A DNA stretch of 64,000 nt, from assembly GCF_019857225.1 (NCBI RefSeq), contig NZ_JAFJSY010000025.1:91214-155213 (forward strand), read 5' to 3'. The notes below the pieces were generated by a model, which saw nothing but the letters and a program-made list of their open reading frames with translations, did not search any database and was not told the DNA's origin. The translations under genes were made by a program, and so were the position numbers. This DNA comes from Streptomyces plumbidurans. GTDB taxonomy: Bacteria; Actinomycetota; Actinomycetes; Streptomycetales; Streptomycetaceae. Below, one piece after another: positions 49,258 through 58,220 of the stretch. Positions within the stretch are counted from its first letter, which is position 1. Each line of letters starts with the position of its first letter.

Positions 49258-50055
49258 GTGCCGAAGCGCAAGAACACGTTCTCATCCTGGCGGCGGAGCC
49301 TCATGCAGCGCGCCGTCCATGCGGGCTGGGCCTGGGTGCAGCGCACCGGCTCGGTCACCGCGGAGCACCCGGGACGCTTCCGCTTCGGCGCGCTGGGCGC
49401 GCACACCCGGCTGGCCTTCCCGCTCGGCACGGTCTTCGGCGAGCCCTGGATCCACCTGGGCTCCCACTGCATCGTCGGCGAACAGGTCACCCTGACCGCC
49501 GGCCTCATGCCCGACCTCGACCTCGGCGCGGAACCGATCCTGCGCATCGGCGACGGTGTCGTCCTGGGCCGCGGCAGCCATGTCATCGCCGACACCTCGG
49601 TCACCATCGGCAGCGACTGCTACTTCGGGCCGTACGTCTATGTCACGTCCACGAACCACTCCTACGACGACCCGCATCAGCCGATCGGCAAGCAGTGGCC
49701 GCGGATGGAGCCCGTGGAGATCGGGTCCGGCTGCTGGATGGGCACCGGCGCGGTGATCCTGCCGGGCGCGCGGATCGGCCGCAACGTCGTGGTGGCCGCG
49801 GGCGCGGTGGTCCGAGGCGTCGTACCCGACCACGCCGTCGTCGCGGGTGCGCCCGCCAGGGTCGTACGCCGCTGGACGCCCAGTGAGGGCTGGCAGCCAC
49901 CGCTGCGGACCCCCGCGCCGGTGCCGATACCCGACGGCGTCACCCCCGAACAGCTCCTCGCCCTGTCGGAGTTGGACGAGGAGACGGTGGCGCGACTGGC
50001 GCAACTGGACGAGGAGGCGGCGGCGAAGCTGGCAGACCTGGACGCCGAGGGCTGA
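49258..50055 (+). CDS. Acyltransferase (left-handed beta-helix, LpxA-like)
   Basis: A 265-residue protein from GTG 49258. After a 60-residue N-domain, hexapeptide repeats run from IHLGSHCIVGEQVTL through GSDCYFGPYVYVTSTNHSYDD (the catalytic His of this family is in NHSYDD) to GTGAVILPGARIGRNVVVA. The end region from WQPPLRTPAPVPIPDG is acidic, with an LDEET repeat. Such enzymes acetylate sugars or antibiotics; the acceptor is unknown. Confidence 0.85.
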   Translation: MPKRKNTFSSWRRSLMQRAVHAGWAWVQRTGSVTAEHPGRFRFGALGAHTRLAFPLGTVFGEPWIHLGSHCIVGEQVTLTAGLMPDLDLGAEPILRIGDGVVLGRGSHVIADTSVTIGSDCYFGPYVYVTSTNHSYDDPHQPIGKQWPRMEPVEIGSGCWMGTGAVILPGARIGRNVVVAAGAVVRGVVPDHAVVAGAPARVVRRWTPSEGWQPPLRTPAPVPIPDGVTPEQLLALSELDEETVARLAQLDEEAAAKLADLDAEG

Positions 50056-50087
50056 CGGCCCGCCGGCCGCAGGCGCGACGCGCCCGG

Positions 50088-50426
50088 TCAGGTCACCGCG
50101 TCCTCGACCGTGTCCCGTATGTCGAGGACCTCGTCGGCGCCGGTGAGCTCCAGGATGCGGCGGAGCTGTGGTGCGGGTGAGGCAATGCCGAGCGACGTTC
50201 TCTGATGGATGCGGAGAATCAGGTTCAAGAAGGTCGAATCCGCGAACGTGAGGGCGGCCGCGTCCACCACGACACGTTCGTACTTCTCGGCCGCCGTCTC
50301 CAGCGCATCTTCGATGGGTGCGATGGAATTGGGGTCGTAGTCACCGTGGGCGACGACGACCCAGGCGCCCGCTTTCTCGTACTGGACGACCTCGGGTCCG
50401 GTCGGCGCGTGTTCACTGAACTGCAT
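50088..50426 (-). CDS. STAS-domain anti-sigma factor antagonist
   Basis: A 112-residue single STAS domain. VVQYEKAGAWVVVAHGDYD opens the sheet, and AALTFADSTFLNLILR holds the phosphorylatable Ser (S64 in ADST). Such antagonists release a sigma factor by binding its kinase/anti-sigma partner. The ANTAR gene lies just upstream on the same strand. Confidence 0.88.
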   Translation of the reverse strand: MQFSEHAPTGPEVVQYEKAGAWVVVAHGDYDPNSIAPIEDALETAAEKYERVVVDAAALTFADSTFLNLILRIHQRTSLGIASPAPQLRRILELTGADEVLDIRDTVEDAVT

Positions 50427-50454
50427 TCGTGTCTCCGAGCTGTGTCCGGGCTCT

Positions 50455-50811
50455 TCACTCAGTGACGTGGAGGTTCAGTCTTCGCGACAGCTCGCCCTGG
50501 ATGTCCGTCGCGAGATGACCGGTTCTGCCCCAGGCAACGACGAGCTCCGCCACGTGGCGGAGCTTGATGTTGGTACTCATGGACGTTTCGCGCAAGACGT
50601 CCCAGGCCTTGTCGGACGACAGCCGTCCGACGGCGATCAGCACGCCCGTGGCACGATCGACGACGGCGTGCGACTCCAGGGCGTTCTCCAGTTGCCCGAG
50701 CTTGGACCGAAGGTCCTGAATCCGTGCACTCTGGGCCTCGACGACCTGCTCCGTCCGCGAGGTTGGTTCGGCATCGTGACGCACGGTGGGCTCCAGGGTC
50801 CAGGGATCCAC
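50455..50811 (-). CDS. ANTAR-domain protein
   Basis: A 118-residue protein. Residues 20-45 form a helical linker, and the ANTAR domain follows: LGQLENALESHAVVDRATGV, LIAVGRLSSDKAWDVLRETS and TNIKLRHVAELVVAWG. ANTAR domains bind paired RNA hairpins and prevent termination. The gene is 28 bases upstream of the STAS gene and probably forms an operon with it; the 161-base gap on its other side has no gene. Confidence 0.85.
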   Translation of the reverse strand: MDPWTLEPTVRHDAEPTSRTEQVVEAQSARIQDLRSKLGQLENALESHAVVDRATGVLIAVGRLSSDKAWDVLRETSMSTNIKLRHVAELVVAWGRTGHLATDIQGELSRRLNLHVTE

Positions 50812-50972
50812 GACGTTTCATCCGTTGTCTCTGCCCCTCCCACTCGTGCCGTACACGCGGGGAGTTGTCGGGCGCAGCAAGGCCACCACCCGAGGCCGCC
50901 GCTCCTCCCCAAGGATCAGCCCGCCTGGGGCGGAGCGCATGCCGAGCTGTGGCTTTTGTTACAAAGCGGAGA

Positions 50973-51833
50973 TTACTGGCCTGTGGCCAGCAGCAGCGTG
51001 CCGACCAGGGCCAGGCCGGCGCCCGCCGTCTGGATGGCCAGGAGCCGTTCCCTGAGGAAACCGCGGGCGGCCAGGGCCGTCACCACCGGGTAGAGCGAGG
51101 CGAGGACGGCGGCCACGGTGACCGGGCCGTGCTGGGCGGCGACCGAGTACGTGCCGTTGGCCGCCACGTCCGCGAGGCCGACGAAGGCGAGCGCGGGCAG
51201 GGAGGTCCAGGGGAAACCGCCCTCGGGGAGGGCTTCGGCGCCGCGCCTGACGGAGGCGTACAGGGCGATGCCGCCCGCAGCCACGTTCGTCACGCGTTGC
51301 ACGAACAGGGCGAGGAACAGACCGGTGACGGTCGTGGAGGCCTCCGCGATCAGCGCGAATACCGTGCCGAAACCGCCCGCTGCGACCAGCGTGAGCAGTA
51401 CCGTCCGCCGGTGCACCGAGGCGCCCCCGAGGCGTGGACCGCCCGCGAGCATCACGCCCGTGACGGCGACGGCGATCCCGGCGACCTGCAGCAGACCGGG
51501 CCGCTCGCCGAGGATCAGACCCACGCCGACCGGCACCGCCACGCTCAGTGTGGCGAGCGGGGAGACCACGCCCATCGGGCCCAGGGCGAGCGCCTTGTAG
51601 AAGGCGATCATCGCCACCGGCCCCACCAGACCGGCCGCGAAGGCGAACCACAGCCGCGGGCCGGCCTCGCTCCAGCCGCCCGTGGCCACCACGACCGCGC
51701 CGAGCACGGTCGCCGCGATCGTCTGCGAGACGACGACCACCGTGAGCGCCGGCGTGCGTCGCGTCAGCATCCCGCCGCCGAAATCGGCCAGCCCCCACAA
51801 CAGGCTTGTGGCCAGGGCGAAGAATGCTGTCAC
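50973..51833 (-). CDS. EamA-family (DMT) transporter
   Basis: A 286-residue protein from GTG 51833 with ten predicted spans in two EamA repeats. The start TAFFALATSLLWGLADFGGG and the inner MIAFYKALALGPMGVVSPL and TVAAVLASLYPVVTALAARG are typical. EamA proteins export metabolites. The longer frame upstream crosses the regulator operator and was not used. The divergent XRE-cupin gene probably controls it. Confidence 0.85.
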   Translation of the reverse strand: MTAFFALATSLLWGLADFGGGMLTRRTPALTVVVVSQTIAATVLGAVVVATGGWSEAGPRLWFAFAAGLVGPVAMIAFYKALALGPMGVVSPLATLSVAVPVGVGLILGERPGLLQVAGIAVAVTGVMLAGGPRLGGASVHRRTVLLTLVAAGGFGTVFALIAEASTTVTGLFLALFVQRVTNVAAGGIALYASVRRGAEALPEGGFPWTSLPALAFVGLADVAANGTYSVAAQHGPVTVAAVLASLYPVVTALAARGFLRERLLAIQTAGAGLALVGTLLLATGQ

Positions 51834-51850
51834 GGGTCGCCTCGCAGTAC

Positions 51851-51894
51851 AGTTCGGTGAACGATCGGGTACACCACAGCATAGTTCAGTGAAG
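51851..51894. promoter_or_regulatory. Operator pair between EamA and XRE-cupin genes
   Basis: AGTTCGGTGAA (51851-51861) and AGTTCAGTGAA (51883-51893) are direct repeats 32 bases apart; the first is a GTTC-GGT-GAAC palindrome. They lie in the divergent region and fit binding sites of the XRE-cupin regulator. Confidence 0.6.
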
Positions 51895-51948
51895 TGGACT
51901 CGGTCATCCATAATATTGGCCCAGCTCGATAAGGACATTGGACGGAAC

Positions 51949-52521
51949 GTGTCGGACCTCGACCTGCTGACCCAGTCCCTGGCGCGCAACGTCAAACGCT
52001 GGCGCAACGACCGCGGCTTCACCCTGGACGCGCTCGCCGCCCGCGCCGGCGTCAGCCGCGGCATGCTGATCCAGATCGAGCAGGCCCGCACCAACCCGAG
52101 CATCGGCACGGTCGTGAAGATCGGCGACGCACTCGGCGTCAGCATCACCACGCTGCTCGACTACGAACAGGGCCCCCAGGTCCGTGTCGTCCCCGCCGAC
52201 CAGGCCGTGCGGCTGTGGAGCACCGAGGCGGGCAGCTTCAACCGGCTGCTGGCCGGCACCGAGGCGCCCGGCCCGCTGGAGATGTGGGACTGGCGGCTCA
52301 TGCCGGGGGACGCCAGCCCGTCCGATCCGCACCCCACCGGCACGGTCGAGCTGGTGCACGTCCTGGCGGGCGAGCTCACCCTCACCGTCGACGGCGTCAA
52401 GCACCGCATCCCGGCCGGGGCGAGCGCGTCCTTCGACGCCGACACCGCGCACATCTACGGCAACGAGGGCGACGAGCCGATGGAGATGGTCATGGCGGTC
52501 TCGGTTCCACCCGTGCGCTGA
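51949..52521 (+). CDS. XRE-cupin transcriptional regulator
   Basis: A 190-residue protein from GTG 51949. The Cro/C1 domain is SLARNVKRWRNDRGFTLDA, RAGVSRGMLIQIEQARTNPS and KIGDALGVSITTLLD (to about 72). The cupin domain occupies 110-185 (ELVHVLAGELTLTVDGVKH; IPAGASASFDADTAHIYGN). Such regulators bind small molecules in the cupin and control adjacent transport genes. GTG 51949 is preferred to in-frame upstream codons because they would run into the operator. Confidence 0.85.
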   Translation: MSDLDLLTQSLARNVKRWRNDRGFTLDALAARAGVSRGMLIQIEQARTNPSIGTVVKIGDALGVSITTLLDYEQGPQVRVVPADQAVRLWSTEAGSFNRLLAGTEAPGPLEMWDWRLMPGDASPSDPHPTGTVELVHVLAGELTLTVDGVKHRIPAGASASFDADTAHIYGNEGDEPMEMVMAVSVPPVR

Positions 52522-52553
52522 GGGCGCTCAGGACGTTTTGTTAGCGTGCGGCC

Positions 52554-53108
52554 ATGCGCGCACCCATCGGACACTTCGACACCGCGATCCCGGCGCCCGA
52601 CGCCCTCGGAGAACTGACGGGCCCGGTCGCCGACGCCGTACGGAACTGGACCGGCAGCGTCCCCGCCGACCAGATCGTCTACGTCGACACCGACCCGCAG
52701 TGGGCCGACACCGCCGTCTTCGTGGAGCACTACGGACAGGAACTGCTGGAGCAGTCGGCGAACTGCGTGGTGGTGGCCGGCAAGCGCGGCGGCGAGACGA
52801 CCCTGGCCGCGTGCATCGCGCTCTCCACCACGCGGATCGACGTCAACGGCGTCGTCCGCCGCCAACTCGGCTCCCGCAAGGCCTCGTTCGCGTCCATGGA
52901 CACCGCCACGGGCGAGACCGGCATGGAGTACGGCGGCATCACCCCGATCGGACTGCCGGCCGGCTGGCCGATCCTGGTCGACTCGGCCGTCGTCGACCTC
53001 CCGTACGTCCTCGTGGGCAGCGGCCGCCGCCGCGGCAAACTACTGGTCCCGGGCAAAGCGTTCGCGGAACTCCCGGGAGCGGTGGTGCTGGAGGCGCTGG
53101 GCGTCTGA
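52554..53108 (+). CDS. YbaK/EbsC-type aminoacyl-tRNA deacylase
   Basis: A 184-residue protein. IVYVDTDPQWADTAVFVEHYG and CVVVAGKRGGETTLAACIA precede the conserved helix; RQLGSRKASFASMDTATGET carries the usual Lys, and GGITPIGLPAGWPILVD the glycine-rich deacylase loop. These proteins hydrolyse mischarged aminoacyl-tRNAs. Confidence 0.88.
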   Translation: MRAPIGHFDTAIPAPDALGELTGPVADAVRNWTGSVPADQIVYVDTDPQWADTAVFVEHYGQELLEQSANCVVVAGKRGGETTLAACIALSTTRIDVNGVVRRQLGSRKASFASMDTATGETGMEYGGITPIGLPAGWPILVDSAVVDLPYVLVGSGRRRGKLLVPGKAFAELPGAVVLEALGV

Positions 53109-53120
53109 CGCCCCCACCAC

Positions 53121-54170
53121 CTACGGAACCTGGTGCACCGCGTGATGCGCCAGCGCGCGGTGCGGGTCCTCCTGGCCCGGTGCGGGGGCCGGGTCCGCAT
53201 GGACCAGGGCCGCGGTCAGCCTCGGCACGGCGTGCAGCAGGGCGTGCTCGGCCTCGACGGCGATCGCGTGCGCGGCCCGTACGGTCGCCTCGCCGTCGAC
53301 CACCACCGTGACCTCCGCCCGCAGCCGGTGCCCGATCCAGCGCAGCCGTAGCTCGCCGACCTCCCGTACGCCCGGCACCGCGCGCAGCGCCCGTTCGGCG
53401 CCGTCCACCAGCACCGGGTCGACGGCGTCCATCACCCGCCGGAACACCTCGCGGGCCGCGTCCCGCAGTGCCAGCACGATCGCCGCGGTGATCGCCAACC
53501 CCACGAGTGGGTCGGCCGGTTGCCAGCCGAGGGCCGAGCCGCCGGCCCCCAACAGCACGGCCAGCGACGTGAACCCGTCGGTGCGGGCGTGCAGACCGTC
53601 GGCGACCAGCGCGGCCGAACCGATCTGCCGGCCCACCCGGATCCGGTACCGGGCCACCCACTCGTTCCCTGCGAACCCGACCAGCGCGGCCAGCGCCACG
53701 GCCGGGAGATGCGTGACGGGACGCGGATCGAGCAGCCGGTCCACCGCCGCCCAGGCGGCGAACGCCGCCGACCCGGCGATCGTCAGCACGATCGCGATCC
53801 CCGCGAGGTCCTCCGCCCGCCCGTAGCCGTAGGTGAACCGCCGCGTCGCCGCCCGCCGCCCCAGCACGAAGGCGATGCCCAGCGGTACGGCGGTCAGCGC
53901 GTCCGCGGCGTTGTGCACGGTGTCGCCGAGCAGCGCCACCGAACCGGACACGGCGACCACCACGGCCTGCGCCAGCGCCGTCGCGCCGAGGACGGCGAGC
54001 GAGACCCACAGCGCGCGGATGCCGCGGGCCGAGGACTCCAGGGCGGAGTCGAGCTTGTCGGCGCTCTCGTGGGAGTGCGGGGTGAACAGGCGGCCGAGGC
54101 GGTGCCGCAGGCCGGGGGAGTGGTGGGGGCGCCGGTGCGGGTGTGCGTGGTGCTCGTGCCGGTCGCTCAC
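53121..54170 (-). CDS. Cation diffusion facilitator (metal exporter)
   Basis: A 349-residue protein from GTG 54170. The His-rich cytoplasmic head HEHHAHPHRRPHH (about 5-17) and SxALLGDTVHNAADALTAVP-type spans (VALLGDTVHNAADALT with the D..D/H metal sites) are CDF hallmarks; HARTDGFTSLAVLLGAGGS gives the second site. The C-terminal domain (about 250-349) binds metal. It exports Zn/Cd/Co-type ions. It is divergent from an ArsR regulator. Confidence 0.9.
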   Translation of the reverse strand: MSDRHEHHAHPHRRPHHSPGLRHRLGRLFTPHSHESADKLDSALESSARGIRALWVSLAVLGATALAQAVVVAVSGSVALLGDTVHNAADALTAVPLGIAFVLGRRAATRRFTYGYGRAEDLAGIAIVLTIAGSAAFAAWAAVDRLLDPRPVTHLPAVALAALVGFAGNEWVARYRIRVGRQIGSAALVADGLHARTDGFTSLAVLLGAGGSALGWQPADPLVGLAITAAIVLALRDAAREVFRRVMDAVDPVLVDGAERALRAVPGVREVGELRLRWIGHRLRAEVTVVVDGEATVRAAHAIAVEAEHALLHAVPRLTAALVHADPAPAPGQEDPHRALAHHAVHQVP

Positions 54171-54225
54171 GTGGGTCCCCTTCCGGTGCGCGGGAGTGGA
54201 CGTGGCACGCCCACGGAGCCATTAT

Positions 54226-54241
54226 GTGCGTATGAGCGCAC
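54226..54241. promoter_or_regulatory. Probable ArsR operator over the arsR start
   Basis: GTGCG (54226-54230) and CGCAC (54237-54241) form an inverted repeat across TATGAG, overlapping the start codon ATG 54232. It lies in the 61-base divergent region with the CDF gene. Confidence 0.5.
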
Positions 54242-54600
54242 GCATGCACCTGTCATCTGCGCACGATGCGCAGGAGGAACATCCACGCAGCCCCGGCGAC
54301 GAGCAGTTCGCGCTGGCCGCGGAACTCCTCGCGCTCCTCGGCGACCGCACCCGGCTCGCCCTGCTGCACGCGTTGACCGGCGGCGAGGCCGACGTCACCA
54401 CCCTCACGGAGGCCTGCGGCGCGGCCCGCCCCGCGGTCAGCCAGCATCTGGCCCGGCTGCGCCTCGCGGGCCTGGTGGACACGCGCAAGGAGGGGCGCAG
54501 GGTCGTCTACTCACTGCGCGACGGCCATCTGCGCCGCCTCGTGGACGAGGCCCTGAACGTCGCCGACCACCGCCTCAGCGACCGCCCGCCGCACGACTGA
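54232..54600 (+). CDS. ArsR/SmtB-family metal-responsive repressor
   Basis: A 122-residue protein. AELLALLGDRTRLALLHALT and CGAARPAVSQHLARLRLAGL form the winged helix-turn-helix; VDTRKEGRRVVYSLRDGHL is the wing. C-terminal NVADHR with His/Asp residues may bind Zn as in CzrA-type sensors. It should repress the divergent CDF exporter until metal rises. ATG 54232 or 54244 is the start; the first is slightly preferred. Confidence 0.88.
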   Translation: MSARMHLSSAHDAQEEHPRSPGDEQFALAAELLALLGDRTRLALLHALTGGEADVTTLTEACGAARPAVSQHLARLRLAGLVDTRKEGRRVVYSLRDGHLRRLVDEALNVADHRLSDRPPHD

Positions 54601-54628
54601 GCCCGGCGCGGTCACGAGGCCCGCGCGG

Positions 54629-55849
54629 TCAGGACGTCGAGCGCTTGCCGAGGTACTGCTCCGCGAACGAGGTGGCCGCCGCCGGGGATTCGAAGAGACG
54701 GCGCAGCCGCGCCAGCGTCGTGCCCGCACGGTAGGCGTCGCCCGACGACATGCCGTGGTACACCTCCGACAGCCACTGCGAGAACTCCTGGTAGTCCCAT
54801 ACGCGGCCGAGGCTCGCCGCCGAGTAGCCGTCCAGACCGCTGCTGTCGCCCTTGGTGAGGTGGGCGACCAGGCCGTCGCCGAGCAGGAACGCGTCGTGCA
54901 GAGCGAGGTTCATGCCCTTGGCGGCGATGGGGGCGGTCAGATGGGCGGCGTCACCCGCCAGGAGGAGCCGGCCGAACACCATGGGCTCGACGACGTAGTT
55001 GTGCATGTCGAGGACGCGCTTCTCGATCAGCCGCCCCTCGGTGAGCGGCGGACGGTCGGCCGCCGCGAGCCGCTCCTGCAGCTCGGTCCAGACCCGCTCG
55101 TGGGACCAGTTCTCCGGGTCGTCGCCGGGCGGGCACTCCAGGTAGTAGCGGGTGACCTCGGGGCTGCGGGGCATGTGCCCGGCGAAGCCGCGCGGATGGA
55201 TGCCGAAGACCACGCAGTCGCTGGACGGCGGCGCCTCGGCGAGCAGCGCCAGCCAGCCGATGCCGTAGTCCTGCCGCGCGATCACGGCATGCTGCGGCAG
55301 CACGCTGCGGGTCACCCCGCGCGCCCCGTCGCAGCCGAGGACGAACTCGCAGTCCACGAGCTCGCGTCGGCCGCTCTCCGGGTCGGTGTACGACACCGTC
55401 GGGCGGTCGGAGTCCATGCCGTGCAGCTGGACGTCGCGCACGCCAAACCGGACGGCCCCGCCGCGCACGTCCGCGTACTCGCGCACGAGGTCCGTCACCA
55501 GCAGCGGCTGCGGGTAGACGAAGTGGTGATGCCCCGTCAGCTCGGTGTAGGAGAAGCGGTGCCGCTCCCGCTCGACGCGGAACTCGCACTGGGTGTGCAG
55601 CTCCGCACGCTGCAACAGATTGGCGGCCAGGCCCCGTTCCTCCAGTCCGCGGACGGCCCACTCCTCGATGACGCCGGCCCGGGGCCGCCGTTCGATGAAC
55701 TCGCGCGACTCGACCTCCAGGACCAGGCAGTCGATCGAGGCGGCGCGCAGGATGTTGCCGACGGTGAGGCCGGCGGGGCCCGCGCCCACGATCACGACCG
55801 GAAAGCGGGGCCGGACAGGGGAGTTGGGCGCTGAGGGGGTCGAAGTCAC
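54629..55849 (-). CDS. pobA: 4-hydroxybenzoate 3-monooxygenase-like flavoprotein
   Basis: A 406-residue group A flavin monooxygenase from GTG 55849. VVIVGAGPAGLTVGNILRA is the FAD fold, CDGARGVTRSVLP the DG motif, and LAGDAAHLTAPIAAKGMNLALHD the second FAD loop; this last stretch and ECPPGDDPENWSHERVWTEL match PobA closely. PobA converts 4-hydroxybenzoate to protocatechuate. The long open frame continuing into the next gene is spurious. The 140-base upstream gap holds a repeat array. Confidence 0.85.
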   Translation of the reverse strand: MTSTPSAPNSPVRPRFPVVIVGAGPAGLTVGNILRAASIDCLVLEVESREFIERRPRAGVIEEWAVRGLEERGLAANLLQRAELHTQCEFRVERERHRFSYTELTGHHHFVYPQPLLVTDLVREYADVRGGAVRFGVRDVQLHGMDSDRPTVSYTDPESGRRELVDCEFVLGCDGARGVTRSVLPQHAVIARQDYGIGWLALLAEAPPSSDCVVFGIHPRGFAGHMPRSPEVTRYYLECPPGDDPENWSHERVWTELQERLAAADRPPLTEGRLIEKRVLDMHNYVVEPMVFGRLLLAGDAAHLTAPIAAKGMNLALHDAFLLGDGLVAHLTKGDSSGLDGYSAASLGRVWDYQEFSQWLSEVYHGMSSGDAYRAGTTLARLRRLFESPAAATSFAEQYLGKRSTS

Positions 55850-55906
55850 CCGAGCATTATGACGGGGGCCCGTCAGCCGCGGCAGGGGAGCCACGGCCGA
55901 CGGGCC

Positions 55907-55991
55907 GGGTTGCGGAACGGGCCGCCGTACGGAACCGGCCGCTGCATGGAACTGGCCGGTGTACGGGACGGGCTGGTGTACGGGACGGGTC
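55907..55991. repeat. Five 17-bp tandem units upstream of pobA
   Basis: Units start at 55907, 55924, 55941, 55958 and 55975. The last two are nearly identical (GGTGTACGGGACGGGCT / ...GGGTC); the first three have 11-12 matches to them. The array fills the pobA upstream gap and reaches the last base before or inside the APC stop codon. Confidence 0.75.
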
Positions 55992-57627
55992 AGTGCGCGG
56001 GTGCGTCGGTGACCACGACCTCCTCGATGCTGCGCTCGATCTCCTCCGGCCGTGGGGCGGTCGCCCGGGCCCAGTAGTAGATGACCAGCGAGAAGGCGGC
56101 GACGACGAGGATGTCCCACCACAGGGCGATGTTGCCCGTGCCGCCGAAGCTGCCCTGCGCGGAGATGACGCCCATGCCGAGCAGATAGACCGGCAGCCAC
56201 TGGGCGGCCTTGAAGTCCATGCGCGGTGCGTCGGGCTGGTGGGTGGCGTTGGCCCACCAGGCGTAGCCGCCCAGGAGCAGATAACCGAGGACGACCGCGA
56301 TGCCGAGCCGCCACAGGGTGTCCCAGCCGGACCAGTAGATGATCAGGTTGGCCACCACGAAGGACAGCGGGGCGACGACATTGCCGGCGGGCAGCCGGTA
56401 CGGACGCTCGTGGCCCGGCAGCCGCTGGGCGAAGACGCCGTACGCCAGCGGGGCGCCCGCGTACATCAGGACGCTCGCCGAGGTGATGAAGCCGACCAGC
56501 TCCTGCCAGCTCGGGAAGGGCAGGAAGCAGACCACGCCGGTCACGAAGGAGATGATCAGGCCGAACCACGGCACACCGCGGCGGTCGGTGCGGGCGAGGA
56601 GCTTCGGCGCGTAGCCGTTCTTGGCCAGGCCGTAGGAGACGCGGGAGGTGGCGGTGGTGTAGATCAGGCCGGTGCCGCCCGGGGAGATCACGGCGTCCGC
56701 GTACAGGATCACGGCGAGCCAGCCCAGGCCCACGACAGTGGCGAGGCCCGCCCAGGGGCCGCTGATGCCCGGGTAGTCGAGATGGGCCCAGCCCTTGGCG
56801 AAGGCGCTGTGCGGCAGCGCGGCGATGAACACCACCTGGAGCGCTACGTAGATGACCGCGCCGATCGCGACCGAGCCGAGGGTGGCCCGCGGCAGGTCAC
56901 GCTTGGGGTTGCGACTCTCACCCGCCAGTTGGATGGCCTGCTCGAAGCCCAGCAGGGCGAAGATGATGCCGCTGTCGCTGATGGCGCTGAGCACGCCCTT
57001 CGCGCCGAACGGGGCGAAGCCCTCGGAGTGGAAGTTCGCCGGGTGGAAGTTGCCGACCGCGATGATGAAGATCGCGCCCAGCGGGACGGCGATCTTCCAC
57101 CAGGTCGCGGCGCTGTTGGTGTGCGCGAGGGCCCGGACGCCGAAGAAGTTGACCGCGACGAAGACGGCCATCAGGACGACGGCGGTGAGGAGACCGGACG
57201 CCGTCAGGGTCTGGTCCTTGTGCTGCAGGCCCTGCGCCCAGCTCCAGTGACCGGCGTAGCCGATCATCGCCTCGACCTCGATCGGCGCCACGGTCGCCGC
57301 CTGCAGCCAGGAGAACCAGCCGAAGGACAGTCCGGCGAGACCGCCGAACGCGTAGTGCGGATAGCGTGCCGTTCCGCCGGCGACCGGGAACATGCCGCCC
57401 AGTTCGGCGTGGACCAGGGCCAGCAGGACGATGGCCACCGCGCCGATCACCCACGAGATGATCGCCGCGGGCCCCGCGGCCACGACCGCTTTCTCGGCGC
57501 CGTAGAGCCAGCCGGATCCGATGATGGAGCCGACGGAGGCCCACATCAGACCGATCAGGCCGACGTCACGCCTGAGGTCGCTGGGACCTCTGGCCTCCCG
57601 CACGGGGGTCTGCTCAGTGCTCACCAT
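55990..57627 (-). CDS. APC-family permease
   Basis: A 545-residue transporter with 12-13 predicted spans. VGSIIGSGWLYGAEKAVVAA is the APC start, with GGTARYPHYAFGG and SGIIFALLGFEQAIQLAGE as typical substrate-site helices; RNPKRDLPRATLGS is the conserved cytosolic loop. It takes up amino acids or related amines. A TAATCT-type -10 on the minus strand lies in the 173-base gap to the next gene. Confidence 0.88.
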   Translation of the reverse strand: MVSTEQTPVREARGPSDLRRDVGLIGLMWASVGSIIGSGWLYGAEKAVVAAGPAAIISWVIGAVAIVLLALVHAELGGMFPVAGGTARYPHYAFGGLAGLSFGWFSWLQAATVAPIEVEAMIGYAGHWSWAQGLQHKDQTLTASGLLTAVVLMAVFVAVNFFGVRALAHTNSAATWWKIAVPLGAIFIIAVGNFHPANFHSEGFAPFGAKGVLSAISDSGIIFALLGFEQAIQLAGESRNPKRDLPRATLGSVAIGAVIYVALQVVFIAALPHSAFAKGWAHLDYPGISGPWAGLATVVGLGWLAVILYADAVISPGGTGLIYTTATSRVSYGLAKNGYAPKLLARTDRRGVPWFGLIISFVTGVVCFLPFPSWQELVGFITSASVLMYAGAPLAYGVFAQRLPGHERPYRLPAGNVVAPLSFVVANLIIYWSGWDTLWRLGIAVVLGYLLLGGYAWWANATHQPDAPRMDFKAAQWLPVYLLGMGVISAQGSFGGTGNIALWWDILVVAAFSLVIYYWARATAPRPEEIERSIEEVVVTDAPAH

Positions 57628-57786
57628 TTTCTAGGCGACCTCTCACCGTTTGAATAACTTGTTTCAGTTGGCGTGAGGTCGCAGATTAGGAAACAGCAAG
57701 CGCGGCACAGAAGACCACTTGCGAAGTCTTGACCAAGTCCCGGGCGGTTCGTGGTCAGGACATCAGGATTTCTGTAACCGGCTCAC

Positions 57787-57822
57787 AGGGACGGTTGGGC
57801 TCAAAGGGACGGTTGGCCAAGG
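57787..57822. repeat. 18-bp tandem duplication at the end of the CoA-binding gene
   Basis: AGGGACGGTTGGGCTCAA (57787-57804) is followed at once by AGGGACGGTTGGCCAAGG (57805-57822). On the gene strand this duplicates the codons for QPSL and the stop, so a second, unused stop follows the real one. Confidence 0.6.
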
Positions 57823-58220
57823 CGCGGTATCTCGATCGCGGGGCAACGGTCCATCACCATGTCGAGGCCCGCCGCGCGCGTGCGGTCGTACGCCGCCTCG
57901 TCGATCACGCCGAGCTGGAACCAGACGGCCCGCGCGCCCTTCGCCACCGCTTCGTCGGCGACCGGTCCGGCGAGGTCGCTGTTGACGAAGACATCGACGA
58001 CGTCGACGTCGAAGGGGATGTCGGCGAGGGACGCGTATCCCTTCTCGCCGTGGACCGTCTCCGCCTTGGGGTGGACCGGCACGATGCGCTTGCCGAAGCG
58101 CTGCAGCACCTTCGCCACGCCGTAGGCGGCACGCCGCTCGTTCGACGACAGGCCCACCACGGCCCAGGTGTCGCCGGACTCGGTCAGGATCTTGCGGATC
58201 GTCGCCTCGTCGCCGTACAC
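57801..58220 (-). CDS. CoA-binding domain protein (YccU-type)
   Basis: A 139-residue Rossmann-like protein. TWAVVGLSSNERRAAYGVAK and YGxPxxHPKAxTVHGEKGY-type residues (IVPVHPKAETVHGEKGYAS) match the CoA-binding family; ADEAVAKGARAVWFQLGVID and CPAIEIPRL close the fold. The cellular role of this family is unclear, perhaps acyl-CoA sensing. Confidence 0.85.
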   Translation of the reverse strand: MYGDEATIRKILTESGDTWAVVGLSSNERRAAYGVAKVLQRFGKRIVPVHPKAETVHGEKGYASLADIPFDVDVVDVFVNSDLAGPVADEAVAKGARAVWFQLGVIDEAAYDRTRAAGLDMVMDRCPAIEIPRLGQPSL

